Assembly (NCBI GenBank): GCA_030063045.1
Contig: JAQSEB010000201.1
Span: 496,001-560,000 of the forward strand
DNA: 64,000 nt
Reading direction: 5' to 3'
DNA from: Pratylenchus scribneri
Lineage: Eukaryota > Nematoda > Chromadorea > Rhabditida > Pratylenchidae
The notes beneath the pieces were generated by a model. It saw only the letters and a list, made by a program, of their open reading frames with translations, did no database searches and was not told where the DNA came from. Both the position numbers and the translations under genes were made by a program. Every line of letters begins with the position of its first letter. Position 1 is the first letter of the stretch. This document shows positions 34,713 to 49,700 of this stretch, one piece after another.

Positions 34713-37700
34713 TCAATAATGTTCATCATAGCCGGCAAGGAATTGGATGGCGGCTTGATAGCAAAATTCATATTGTTCTCTGTTCTCCACCATTTGGGGC
34801 CGTTGCATCCGTAGCAATTTCACAGTGGTGAACATATCCACAACATGCTCCAGTTTGGCTCTGCACAAATAAATTATTAAAATTTAATTATTTTAAAAAT
34901 ATGAAAAATAAAACCCATAAAATAAAAATTATTTCCTCTAATTTAATTTTTTTTTGAAAAAATCAAACTCATAAAAAATTATTAAAACTATGTATTTAAA
35001 TTTTACATTTTCAAGGTTAAGCAAAGTCACAAATACGTAAAGGCAGTCGAAAAAATATTAAAAAATATAAAAAATAAATAGAAAAATAAAATGAACATAT
35101 TTTTCCATTATTAAAATTGAATATGGATTTTTAGATAAAATGGATCCAAAAAATTCTAAAATTTCTTTTATGCCAAATTATTTAATTGTAGATGATTTAA
35201 AATTAAATAATTTAAATAAAATAAAAATATTAAAATAAAAAATAAATTTTGATAATATTTTTTACAAAAACTTAAATAAAATGAAAAATAAAAATAAAAA
35301 TTTAAAAAAATTCTGTTTTTAAAATAAATTTAGATAAAATAAATTAAACCCATTAGATATCTTTTCTTAATACATAAAAATAAGCAAAATAAATATTTTA
35401 AAAATGCATTTTAGAATAGGGTTAATTACCCGTTGACGGGTAGGGTAGTCGGGTAGGGTACCCGTAAGGATTTTGGGCAAATTACCCTACCCGTTACCCG
35501 GACCCCAATTACCCGTATTACCCATTACCCGCACCTTGACTACCCGACTACCCGCCTACCCGTAACCTTTTTTAAAGCCACCATTTAGGGAACAAAAATT
35601 GTATTTTTTATGGGAATTCTGATATACATTTCAAAATTTGCGTGGCATTTTGTTTTTATTTCCTTTTTTGCACATCATTTATCTTATAAAATCATCATCA
35701 TTCACCAGTCTCGAACTCCATTATTCAATCTCCAAATTTCTTTATCATTATCAAAGAATATTAAATATAATATTTAAGCAATTCATTATCCAGATGATCA
35801 TTAAAAAATCAGAAAATAGTCTTTCTGGGAAAATGGTCGAAAGAATTCTGATCATAAAGCACACATCAAAAAGAAATTGAAGCTGGGTCCTTACACTGAA
35901 CCACAGAAGAATCAGATTTGAGTGAAGAAGAATTTGAAGATGAAGAAGAGTAAGAAGAATAAAAATGAATGATTTATTTTTTTTATTATTTTTTATTATG
36001 ATCCTTATTTTGGCCATTTTTAAAATTTTATTAAACGAATTTCAAAAAATGTCTTAACAAGGAACGGGTAGGGTAGTACCCGCGGGTATTTTTCGAGTTT
36101 GGCCTACCCTACCCATTACCCGGACCCCAATTACCCGTATTACCCGTTACCCGCTTTTTCATTACCCGCCCCCGGGTAATTAACCCTATTTTAGAATAAT
36201 ATTAATTTAATTTAACATTTTTATTTATATTTCATAATAAATCAGTTAAATACATGTAATTTATTTTACTCCCCTTTTTACCTATCAATGGTGAGTGCCA
36301 CCGCGCAGAATGTGCCCGTCCTTCCGGCCCCATCCAAACAATGCACACAAATTGGGCCAGTTGAGCCGAATTGTTGTTTGGTTTGGTGCACTTGACGCAC
36401 AAAATCCACAAATTTCTCCGGGCATTGTGGCACATCTTTGGCATAGCCGCCGCCCAATTGTCTGCTGGGTCCATCATCAGCCCAATCGATGAATTGAAAT
36501 TGTCGAATGGTGCGAGAATGGCGATTCTGAAGGTTCAGATTTTTTTACTAAATTTAAATTTTTTTATTTTTATAATTTTGTTGTATGGTATAATGATGCT
36601 CTTTAAAAACAAAAAAATTCTCATTTTTATATTAATTTTTAATATCAAATATTTTATGAGATGAAAAAAATTTAAAAAATTAAAATATTTCTATATTTTT
36701 TTAATCTTTATTGATTGTTGTTCTTTTTATACTGATCGAAATTTTTTATATTTACCAAACAATTTAAAAAAAAATTAAAAAACAATTATAAAATAATTAT
36801 TTTATTTCCTTCAATTTTGTATCAAATAAAAAAGATTTTAAAGAAAAAAAAATTAGGTTAAAAATTTATAAATTTTTAGTTGAAATTATTTTATGGGTTA
36901 ATAAATAAATTTAAAAAAAAATTGAAAATAAATTCTTTAAATTCTTTGTCAAAATTATTCGCATTTAACTAAATCAACTTTTAGATAGAAAATAGAATAA
37001 AAAATAAATTTTTTATTAATTTCTGAGAATAACTTTAATGAAAACAAAATATTTACATTTTTATTAATATTATTTTTTAAATTAATTTTAATTGTCTAAA
37101 AAATTAAATTTTAAATAACACTAATATAATTAATTTTTGATTTATCTAATTAAAAAATCTATGAATTGAATAAAATTTATGAAAAATATTTTTAATCGAT
37201 TTTTTTCGTATACAATAAATTTAAAAAATATTTAACCTCATCTGTGCATTTGAATTCGCGCACCCAATAATGGGTCATGTCAAATTCGGAAACAAAGTCC
37301 ACAATGAGGCCATTGTAATTTTCGGGATAGCCGGGGCTGGGCCAATATTCATAGAATTTGTCCACTGGATCATTGGGTTGTCGAGCCAACATTGCAATAA
37401 TTGCTGTAAAATGGAAGGGAAATATTGAACACATAGAAAAATTATTAGAGGAGAATATTTTAAAAAATTTGAAATTCTAATTAAAACTAAGAAATATGAA
37501 TATGCCAACAAACTCAAAAATCAATTTTATAAAAATTTTGAAATAAAAAAATTCCTATTTAAATTTAAGAATTTAAATTAAACTAAAATGGAGCAACAAT
37601 TGTTACAAAATTGAAGAAAATTTATAAATTTATTTTAAACTCATAGAAAAATTAATGGAGTAAAATTTTAAAAATATTTAAAATTTGAATAAAATAAAAA

Positions 37701-40700
37701 GCATTTAATCGCATTTGAACGAAAATTAATTAAAATAAAATTTATAAATATTGTAAAATATTAAAAAAGTGGAAATAAATTCCAAAATTTTAATTATAGA
37801 ATTTTAAAATTTTTAAACGAAGCTCATAAAGAATTTTGAATATTTCAGCAAAATAAACGGGAAATAGGTATTCATTTTGAACTCATAAAATAATAAACGA
37901 TTAAGTTATTTTTAAAAAAATGTTAAAATTTAAATAAAAGAGTTTTTTTTTGTTACATTAATTTGAATAAAATTTTTATTTCGCAAATATTTTTTAAAGT
38001 CGAATATAAAAATAATATAAGAATTTTTAAATTTAAATGAAACTTATAAAAAATAAAAAATTTTTGAAAATTAACTTATAAAAATCATGATATTAATGAT
38101 GACTAGTTGAATTATACAGGACCATATATTCTACTAATGCTCTGTCCGAGCCTTCCGGTTCTTTGATCAAACCCTTTTAATTTAACTCAATTTTCCAAAT
38201 ATGCTTTACTTCCAAAATAAATAAAAATAACTTCAATTGAGATAAATAAATGTAGCTTCAATTGAGTAATGTGAAAGTGGGTCGAGAGGGAGGGGTGAGA
38301 GTGGGGATTGGCATTATGAGGGGGCAACTTAAATAGGCCAAGAAATTGGGAGGAGCGAAGGGGGAATTGGACAGAGATAAGAATATTCGCCAGAAGGATT
38401 GGATGGACATCAAAAGGGGAGATTTGGGGAATTGGGCAATGCCTAGAAGGATTTACAACACAAAGGAAGGAATATTGAGAGGGGAAAGGATTGGATGACA
38501 TTTACGATAGAATAATTGACGGGAACATAATAGGGCGAGTGGAAAGTTTTAAAAAAAAAAATTGGAATAAAGAAATTGAATAAAAGAATTAAATTAAATT
38601 TCAAATTAAGACAGCACAACTAAATTTCTAATTTAAACAATAAAATTATACTTTTAATAAATTTTAAATTGCTTACAGCAATCATGGGTCCAAAGCATTC
38701 GCCAAAAATCGGCCACCGTGTTCGCCAATGGAATTTGGGTGGCAATGTATGCATTCCGGGAACTGCAAAAATGGGGAAATTTTAATTATTTTATATAATT
38801 ATTTTTTTCGAATTACAAATAAAAATAATAAAACATAAAAATTTCATAAATAAAAATAAACAAATCTAATTTTTCATTGAATTTTCTTTTAAATTTACAT
38901 AAAAATTTCAATATTTTTAAAAAATTCTGGCTCTACTGCTGACCGATATCCATCAATCCATGATGCGTTGATATAATCGCCGCCATCGGCACCAGCCTCC
39001 CTCGGCAATTCCACTCGATTGAAGTCCCAAGGCACAACACTCAATTTGACATTTTTGTTCCCATTGTAGACGGCATTTGCCACTTGAGCCCGAAAACATT
39101 TTGGTGGTTTCAGTGAAAGGAGTGTCTGAAAATAAATTTTTTTTTATTTATTGGCTTAACTTTTATAGCATTTTTTTTACATTTTTTACATTTTTTACAT
39201 TTTTACAATTTTTAATTTTAAAATTTTAAATTAAATTAATATATTTTTATTAATAAAAATTTTAGACCCTTAAGTAAATAAATTAGTGAATAAATATATT
39301 ATGATAATTAAAATTTTTATAATAAATTTTTATTACATTGAATTCGATGTCAATGCCGGAGAATTCGTTATGCATTTGAGGCCTTGAAAGTGTTTGGACA
39401 TGTTGGAGTCTAAATGGATTAGAATAAAAAATTATTAATGATTTAAATACTCATTAAAAATTTTTAGAATTTTATTTTACATTAAAATGCCATTATGTCT
39501 TTTTGCAAATTTTAAAGAAATTTAAATAAAATTAAATTTACATCACATAAAAATAATACAAAAAATTTTTATATTTAAATGAGAGAATTAGTTTGAAAAT
39601 AATTAATGCCATGACAACAATATCCGTATTAAAATAAATTATTAAAAAAATCGATAAATAATATATCAAATCCGATAAATTTAATTCAATTTTTCTTTTA
39701 AATTTTTTATACAAATTTTTGTTTTTGTGAAATTTAACGAAAATTTAATGAAATTTGAATCTCATAGAAAAAAATGTGCATAATTCATATAATAAAAAAA
39801 ATAATTTTAAATTAAAAATAAATAAAAACCAATAGAAAAATTTAAAGGAATTAAAAATAAATTATTAAAAAGTTTATTATTTAAATTTTTTGGTAAACTT
39901 ACAATTTTGAACTGGGAATTTCAGTGGATCCAGATTGTGCCGCATCCAACAGTGCATCATGAATGAAAATGTATTGATCATCGGTTTGTACCATATATTG
40001 GCGTTGGGAACGGATGGCACGAACACATCCATAAATGTCCACTGAATTTTCGTAACGCAACCGTTCCAGCTGCCAATCTATGACGATGAATGCTCCGGTA
40101 CGGCCAATTCCAGCACTGAAAAAAATATGAAAAATGAATAAAATTATTTTTTTCCAAGACTTTTTTAAATTTTGTTCGATCTTTTTGATTGACTTTTTAA
40201 AGTTTCAAAAATTTAAAAATGTTTATTTTCTGTTTCACTGCAAAATTTTATGGTTTCAATTCGTGATTTTTTTATTAAATCACTAAATGCAATTAATATT
40301 TTTAAATATTTTCAAATTTTTTATGGGTTTAATTTTTTAGAGAGAAAAGGGTACTTATGGAGATTGGCCCCTACAAGAGAAAGGACTGATGGAAGGGAGG
40401 GAATTGATGGAAGGGAAATGTGTCACTCATCATATTGAGATGAAGGGAATGGATTCTGCGAGGGAGAAATGAATTTCCTCGTACGGGGAAGATTCCTAAA
40501 ACGGTAAAATGTGAACTAAGAATTAAATATAAAATTGGAATAAAAATCAGAGAAAAAACTTAGTTCATCACAAACAAAAGTGTTTTTATTTCATCCAAAC
40601 ATTTGTGTTTTTAATTCTATTATTTTTCCAAACATTTTTTTAAAAGATTTGTATTTTTGTGTTCTAGACATTTTGAATTTTTATTTTCCTTAACATTGAA

Positions 40701-43700
40701 TGATTTTGTTTTTATAAATTTTAAAAAATATTTAGTTTTTAATCTTTTTTATATTTTAATTTTAAAAATACTGTGTAACCTCTTTTGATTTCCCATGGGG
40801 AATTATTTTTCAACTCCTTAAAAATTGGGAAAATTAGAGTCTAACTCCTTTAAATTGTGGATATTTATGAATTAAACACATAAGATTTTGTAGATCTTTA
40901 AAGAATTTAGAAAATTCGATAAAAATTTATTTTAATTTATATTGCCTAGTTTTGAATCTTCAAAATCGAGGGTGGGGAATTAAAAGAGTTATACATTAAA
41001 TATTTTATTTTTTTTATTCAGAATTATTTTAATTTTTAATCAAAAATTTAAATTAGAATTTGCACCGTTTTAGGAATCTTCCCCGTACGAGGAAATTCAT
41101 TTCTCCCTCGCAGAATCCATTCCCTTCATCTCAATATGATGAGTGACACATTTCCCTTCCATCAATTCCCTCCCTTCCATCAGTCCTTTCTCTTGTAGGG
41201 GCCAATCTCCATAAGTACCGAGAAAAGTAATAAAATTATTCCCTAGTGCCTTTATTAAAAAATATTTTATTTTTTTCTAAATGCCAAAAGCCATAATTAA
41301 TTTAAAAATTTTTTCAATATCATCTTTTATTTTTTTTAAATTTTAAAATTTTAATGATTAAAATTATCCAAATATCCATTATTCCAATTCAATTATTTCC
41401 CTCAATTAAAAAATAACCTGCAATGTGTGACAATTGGGCCAGCATCCACCGGATGCAATGCTTTCACCCTCTTGAGAAATATAAGGAATGGGGTTGGATG
41501 AATGGGCACTCCATGGTCAGGCCATGCCGTGAATTGACAATGTTGAATGTCTCGGCCCAAATCATTTCTGCAACGAACATTTTCCAGCCGAAGTGTCCGT
41601 AGGCAATAATGCGCCAATTCTGTGGTCTCCATTAATGTAATCTATAAGGGAAAAAATATTTTTATAATTTTACAAAACATTTTAATTTACTTATTTTATT
41701 TATTAATTTTTTAAATTCATATTTTTTTGATTCATTTTAGAAATGTGAGAATTCATTTTTATCTTCCTTGCTATTTTTTTAAAATTTTTTTATTTAATTT
41801 ATTATTTTTAATTACAAGCATCGTTCGCCACCACCAGTTCTATTTTTTAGTTCTTATTTACATTTATCGATTATTTAATAAAAATTAAAAATAAAATTTT
41901 ATGGGTTAGAAACAAAATTTAAAATTTATACAAAATAAAATTAATAAAATTTAATTAAATATATAAATCAAGTACCCCCAATAATTTACCTTATAATTGC
42001 CATAAAGTGTTGTTCCCCTTGTTGGCCAATATTGATCACATTTTGTGCGGGATCGTTCCTCCAGCCGTGTTAACATCACAATCGTCCTTACCCTTTCCTC
42101 CCAAATCATTCGCCAAAAATCGGCAAATGTTTCAGGCAATGGACCTTGCGTGGCAATATAGGCCTTTGGCTTATCATAGCTAAAAATTTGAAAAATAGTA
42201 TAAATATATTTATTTTTTTATGATTTAAATCATCAACTTACCCATCAATATAATTTGCATTGATGTAGTCATTGCCGGGCAGCTCCTCGTCGGCATCATC
42301 CTCGGGCGGTAAAATCACTCGAGAATGGTCATAGGCAACAACATTTGCATAACTTTAGAAGGAAAAAAATTTGAAAATTTTTTTTATTATTAAAAGTTTA
42401 CCGATTTTTGTGTTTGTTCACTTCCATTGCAGAATTCTCCCATGTGAATTGTTGGCCGGTGTCAATGCTTTCAAATTCCTTGAAGATTTTTTGAATTTTG
42501 AATTTTTTTAAAACAAAATTAAAATTTTTTCTTTTTAATTATTCTCAGAAGAGAGAGAGACTCAAACAAAAATTAAATAAATAAAAATCAATTAAAAAAT
42601 ATGCATTTAAAATTCACCTCACTGTTAGATTACTTAAATTATAAAATATTTACGTTTTTTAAACTCCTAAAATTTTTTTGAAAAAAATAATAAAAGAGAA
42701 TTAAAAAATTTATATTTTAATTTATTCAAAAAAAATCACCATTCACCATGAACAAAAATTAAATAAATAAAAATTTTTAACTAAAAATTTTATTGAAAAA
42801 ATTAAATTTTTGAACTCATAAAATTTTATTTTGAAAAAAAAATATTAAAAGTGAATTATTCTTTTAATTATTCAAAAGCGAGAACATATAAAAAAATTAA
42901 AATAAAATAAAAATCTTAAATTAAAAATTCTATTGAAATATTTCAATTTTTTAAAACTCGTAAAATTTTATTTTGAAAAATAATAAAAAAGAATTTAAAA
43001 TCCTTCTTTTAATTAAATTCGCAAGAGAAGAGACGCATACAAAAATTAAATAAAATAAAAATCTTAAAAAATTCTATTGAAATGAAATATTTTAATTTTT
43101 TATAACTCGTAAAATTTTATTTTGAAAAATAATATGAAGGAATTTTCTTTTAATTAAATTCGCAGGAGAAGAGACCCATCAAAAATTAAATAAATTAAAA
43201 ATCTTATTAAAAAACTTGCACATATAATATAAAATAATTTAAATATTCATAGATTATTAGGATTATCCATTTTAGTAAATAAGAAAATATTCATCTTTTT
43301 AAATATTTCATTTATTATTTATTTTCATATATTCACAATATATAAATAACCTGAATGAATCCCTGATTATTTGCCATCTTTTGACGATCAATATGTGTGG
43401 CAAATTCGGCCAATTGAATTGGCATTGAGGCCACATTCAAATGGCTTCCCGAAAGTCGATTGTCCAAATGATGGTGATGTACAGTGTGTTGATGGAATTG
43501 TTGTTGTTGGGCAGAAATTCCGCCATACAAATTGCCACTGGACATTGACAGCATTGGGCCGCCCATTGATGACTGATGATGATGATGATGGTCCATTTGA
43601 AGGGTGGCCGATGTGTCAGAATATAGCAAAGGAGATGAGGCGTCTTGCAAATCGGAAGGACCTGCTGTGGACCCAGCAGAACGATCGTAAGAATTCATGA

Positions 43701-46700
43701 CAGGGCGGCCATCCTTTTGGAAAAAAATTTTTTATAATTATTTTTTAATTTTGACTTTTGCCGGCAATAATAAATTATTAATTAATTTTGTTTAACATTA
43801 TTTCTTTATTATTTTGTAATTGAAATATTATATGGGTTTTCATTTTTTTTTATAATTATTTTTTAATTTTGTGTGTTGTCGCCATGAATAAATTATTAAT
43901 GAAATTTAATATTATTATTTTTTTATTATTTTGGAATTGAAATATTTTATGAGTTTTATAAAATTTTTTTAAGAGTTCAATTGATGGTAAGCCATGAATG
44001 GATAGAGTGATAGGCAACCACTTATGGAAGAATAACTGGATTTATTTTTTTAAAATATTTTATTTTAAATTTTGTTCATTTTTGAAGTAATTGCATTAAT
44101 TGTAGAAATTTTAAAAATTTATTTTAATAAATATTTTCATTGAAATATTTTTTGAGGTTTTCAAAATTTCTATCTAATTTGTTCTTCTAGATCTAGAGAC
44201 TAGGAATTTTCCTTTTCGAGTATTTTATGACCCCAAATTATTGTAGAAATTTTTGATTGAAAGAATAGGTTAACTCTATAGAAAAGTAAGATAATATTTT
44301 TTCATATCAAAAATTTATTTTTTGGAATAGTTCTTTGTTGTCATTTTATTAAATTTATCCATTTATTTTTAATTTTTTAATATATTCGATTTAAAAATAT
44401 TTTATGAGTTCAATTTTCAAATTAAACAAAAACATAAATATTTTTAATTTCATCTCTCTTAAAATATTGAAAAAAATTCATTTGATATTTTCTATTTCTA
44501 CCTGATCCATGCCCAATAATAATTTGCTCGTCTCCGTTGGCAACGCCCCATTTGTGCCACCTCCACCGGCGCCATTGCCATTTGCTGCTTTTGGGAAGTC
44601 GCGGGAAGTCAACGGAACTTTGTGCATTCCGGCACCACCGGCACGCATGGATTGGCCTCTTTTACAACGAAACCACCACAGGAAGAGCATTCCAATCATG
44701 ACAGCCATCACAAACAATATGATGCCCACCTGTGTGGAAAAACCAAGAATAATTTTGGAGTAAATATTTATAAATATTTAAATTTATTTTTTTTTGTGTA
44801 TTAAAAAAAATAAAAATGGCCTCTGTTAAAATAGTTTTTTAGGATTTAATAATAATAATAAATTTTTTAAATATTTACAAAATTAAATTCCGCATTCTAT
44901 ACTAAATAAATGAAGAAATATTTTTTGGAAATAAATCTCATAAAATTTTTTCCGATGATTGGAAATAAGAAAATAAAAAAATGAGGAAAGTTAAAATAAG
45001 CATTCGGAAAAAAAAACTACATAATTAATAATAAAAATTTAAAAAAAATCGTTTTCATGTCAAAAAAATTTTTAATTTGTCGCATAAAATTTTTTGAGCA
45101 GGGTGGATTAAGTTAAAAAATAATAAAAAAAATAAAATTAATATTAATCATAATCTTTTACAAATTAATATTTGAATGAAGATAAATTAAAATACAATTT
45201 TAACATGAATTATTTAAATTATGAAATTCGTAATTTGCATATTTAAATTATAAAATTTAATAAAATTTTAAGAAATATTTACTCCGAAAATTTTCCTGTA
45301 CCAAGAATTTGACTAAATAATAGAAAATTTTAAAATATGGAAACTCTTAATGGCCAAAATTTAATATTTTTAAGGATAATTTTGAAATTTTTGTCTTCTA
45401 AAACTCACAGCCAACAAAGGGAACATGATTCCGCCGCCTCGGATTGGGCCAGTAAAAAGTGAGGACACTCGAGTGGAGAATTGTTCGCTAAGGGCCGAAT
45501 CGGTGTGCATTTTTGAGACTGGCTCTTGCATGGGCGGTCGATAGTCAAACTGAAGGTGGAAAATAAACAAATATTTGTTGAATAGGAAAATAATTTATGA
45601 ATTTTCCATTGAAAATGTGCTACTCACCGGATGTTCAGCTCGTCGCCATGTCTCATCCCTGGCAAATGCCCGACTCATCAAATGATATTTGGCCACATCC
45701 GGATCCAACGGGAAATTCATGTAACCATCGTATTCCTGAATGTAAATAAAATAGTGAATGAATATTGAAGAAAAAGTTATTTCTTTCAGGAAAAATATTT
45801 TTTTGGAAAATAATTTTTTTATATATATATTTAAGGAAAAGATTATTAAAAATATTCCTTACATAAAAATTTAAAAATAAAATAAGGAAAAAATTGAACT
45901 CATAAAAAAATTAAATAAAAAATTCTATATATTTTATTCTCAAAAATAAACAGTAAAATTGAGTCAGCGGTTGGGCAAATCAAAAATAATAAAAAATTCA
46001 AGATTTTTTAAAAATTCTTATAAAAAATTGCAATAAGAAAAATAATCATATAAATATAAAATTAATTGATATCGTTTCTGAATTTTTTGCTAATTATAAA
46101 TTTTATAAAATAAAAATAATGAAAAAATATTGAATAAAATTTTAAGTAAATTACGAATTTTTAAAATTAAATAAAATATTTAAAATTATAAAATAATATT
46201 TTTAACAAAAATAGACCGTAAAGAATTCCAAAAAAAACTATAATTCTAAAAAATCTAATAATTGTTATTTTTAATTTTTTACTTCATTATTCATTTTTAA
46301 TTTTTATTTTAATTTTTTAAATATTTTATGTTTGTGGCGTGTTATTTCACAATTTAAATCTATTTTTTCACTTAAAAAACAAATAAAAGAGAAAAGGCAA
46401 ATAATTTATGGGTTTAAAAAAAATTCTACAAATCTAATAATTTATTTTTAAACAAACCAGTCCATCGCCCAATGTGAATGTCAGTTCTTCCCGATAAAGT
46501 CGTTGCATTTCATGTGTTGGCAATTGGGCTGCTATATAAATTCCTTGCAAATGCTGCTGATTTTGATGCCGTCTTTGGCGTATTTGATGATGCCGATGGA
46601 TATGTTTGATTGTAGAAATATTGCCGGAAGATTCTTGGTCAATGTCTCTTCTCAATTTTTTCTCCTTTTGGCTTCGAGAAGCTATTTAAAAAATGGGATA

Positions 46701-49700
46701 ATTAAATTAATACCAAAAATTAAATAAAATTTATAAAAAATTCATCTTTCATAAATTATAATAGTTCCAAAAATATTAATAATAATAGAAGCTTTTTTCT
46801 CAAAATTATTTTAATTATTTAAAAAATTAGTAAAATATATTTGATATTCATACTTGAGCTGACTGTCAATTGTTGAAGATGTGCGGTTTTGGCTGTTCTA
46901 AAATCACTAAAATTATTTTTGATGTAATTTTAATTTCAACCTGAAATTGCGAGTGGCAATTTGCAGTTGGCTTTTGTCGGCACCGGTCACTTCCTCTTTG
47001 GAATAGTTTCCGGGCACCACAATCAGCCAATAATGGCTGATTGGTCCATATTCCTCACTGAAATAATGTTTATTTAAAAAATATTTTTTATTTTTTTCTC
47101 ATAAAATTTAGAAATTTTTTTCATAAAATTTAAAAAATTTTTTCTCTTTAAATTTAGAAATTTTTTTTTATAAAATTTAGAAAAATTTATTCTCATAAAA
47201 AATAAAAAAATTTTTTCTTATAAAATTAAAAAAATTTTACTCATAAAATTTCAGGATATTTCATTTTCAAACCTGGCTGGGCTCAATCGAAACTGCGCTG
47301 TGTTTGGTCCATCTGATTGAATGAATTCGGGTGCCTCAACAAAAGGTGGTCCCCGTGGATCAGTTTGCACTTGCAATTCCCTTGGCCAATAATGTCGACC
47401 ATCTTCCAGTGAAAAAACGCCAACTTGAAATGTATACTGAAAATGGGATTAAAAATGAAATCATATGGGAATAAATTTAGAGATTTTTAATAAATTTAAT
47501 TAAATCAATAATTGGTAATTTTCTTAATTAGACATTTTCAATAATTTTAACGAAAAAGGAAGATGTGAAATAGAAATGTTCACATTATTATACAAAGAAT
47601 GGGTTATGTATTTATTTCGTGTCTTATGGCATAAATAGTATCAAAAAATAATAATATATGTAATTTTGACCAAATTTGAATCTTAGAATATATTTAAATT
47701 TTTTGCGGATTAAATTTAAATTATTTGGAGTTTATTAGAATAAAGAAAATGATAATAAATAAAAAAAAATAACTGGAAATTATTTATTTATTATTTCGAT
47801 TCCAAAATTATTTTTAAAGTATCTATAAAATTTAAAACAATTTTTCTACAAACCAATACAATACTACTTAAAATACAAGTTTATAAAAATAAATTAAAAT
47901 GAAATAAATAATAAATAATGTCCACTCACATTCATGAAAGGCCTCAAATTGGCCAAAAACAGTTCCCTTTCGCTGCCATTGATGCGTTTCTCGAATTGGG
48001 GTGAGACCATCGACTTCTCCACTAAATCCTGATCCAAATAACTCTTCTGGCCCATTTGTTTGATGTAGAAGCCAATTTGCGCCGGTCCATTGTAGTCCCA
48101 TCGGATTTTGACGGATTGACTGGTTTTATATTCTAACCGTAGATTTTGCACAACAAAAGTTGGACGCAATGGACCAACCAGCGTGATCGGCGGATCGGAA
48201 CAAGGTCCAAGACGCTGTGGGAAAAATAATTTTTAATTTTTTTAAATTTTTTAAAATTTTTATTTAATATAAATATTTTTATTTAAAATAATTATTTTTA
48301 TTTATTTTTTATATTTTTTGCTGGATGCTGGATTTTCCGGAAATTATTAAAATATTAAATAAATTAGAGGTAAATTATAGAATTTTTATTCGGATTTGTT
48401 TATAAGTTTAATTTGCAAATTTTATTTATCCTTTTTTTGCATTTTTTTTATTCTAAATATTGGACAGGAAATGGCAAAGAAAAATTATGTAATTATTTTT
48501 ATTCATTTTTGAAACAATACTTAATTATGTAATTTTAAAAATTCATAAAATATAATATTTCTATTTTTTGAAATTACTAAAAAGACCGATATTAAAAATT
48601 TTAATAAAATCCTCTAAAATTTTTAGTTTCTAAAAAATAGTTTAAGATATTTATTAAAAATGTTTATAAATTTATTTTTATTTTTTTTTTAAATTAATTT
48701 AATCAATTTTTTGTCTCTTTTTTCTTCCCTTATTTATTCGTTTCCAAAAAGAATTAAAATTTTTGCTTTTATTAATTTTTTAATATATTAAGTTAAAATA
48801 TTTAAAGAAAAAAAGTATAAATTTTTATACCTTGATTTCTGGCTTATATCTAATGCTAATCAAATAATTTACAGTATTCCGATTCCGACAAAATAAAAGG
48901 ACTGTATTGATAACTAACATGTAAATATTGAGCAAAAAAATCGGATATATTTCAAAAATTTGTTATAATAACTTTTTTAATTTTATTATTTTTTTTTTTT
49001 GAATTTGTAATCTTCGCAATTTCGGCTTTTTTTAAACATTAACCAAAACTAGCTCAGGAACGCGCGCTATCGCGCGCGTCCCTTAGCTAGTTACTTTTTA
49101 AATTGAACCAATATTTGAAATAATTAAATATAATAAAAAAAATTAATCATAAATGAATAATTTTATGCTAAAAAAATAAATAGTAAAAAAATTCAATTTA
49201 AATATTTTATTCATCTCTCATCAACTTCATTAATTCTTATTCCCTATACTCATAACTCATTATCATCTTCATTCATCCTTTAATATTTTTTAGCACTATA
49301 ATTTCCCTCCCTTTATTCTTTTTAATTCTTCTTTTCTCTTCTTTATGCTTCAACCTCTCCTCCAACTTTTATCTTCTAATTTATCTTTTCTCATCTTTAT
49401 TCTCATTTATCTCTTTCATTCCCTTTCATTCTTATGTTCATCCTTTCTAATCATTTCATTCATCTCTTTTCATCCTATTCATCGCTCGCATTCTCCCATT
49501 CATATCTTCTCATCCTCACATTCATCCCTCTCATCCTCACGCTAACATCTCTCTTCCTCTTATTCTTCTCTTCTCATCCTCCCATTCATCCCTCACATTC
49601 TCCCATTCATCCCTCTCATCCTCCCTTTCATCTCTTCTCATCCTCTCAGTCATATTTTCTCATCCTCCCATTCATCCCTCTCTTCCTCTCATTCATCTCT

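Noticed and set aside
35638..36017. Open frames inside the ACCCG-rich element
   Set aside because: Short, AT-driven and without transposase motifs; kept only as a note about the acidic [11 protein letters not shown] stretch.
43371..43700. Plus-strand open frame of 109 codons
   Set aside because: Antisense to the His/Gln-rich juxtamembrane exon of the phosphatase, whose frame, phases and family similarity are clear.
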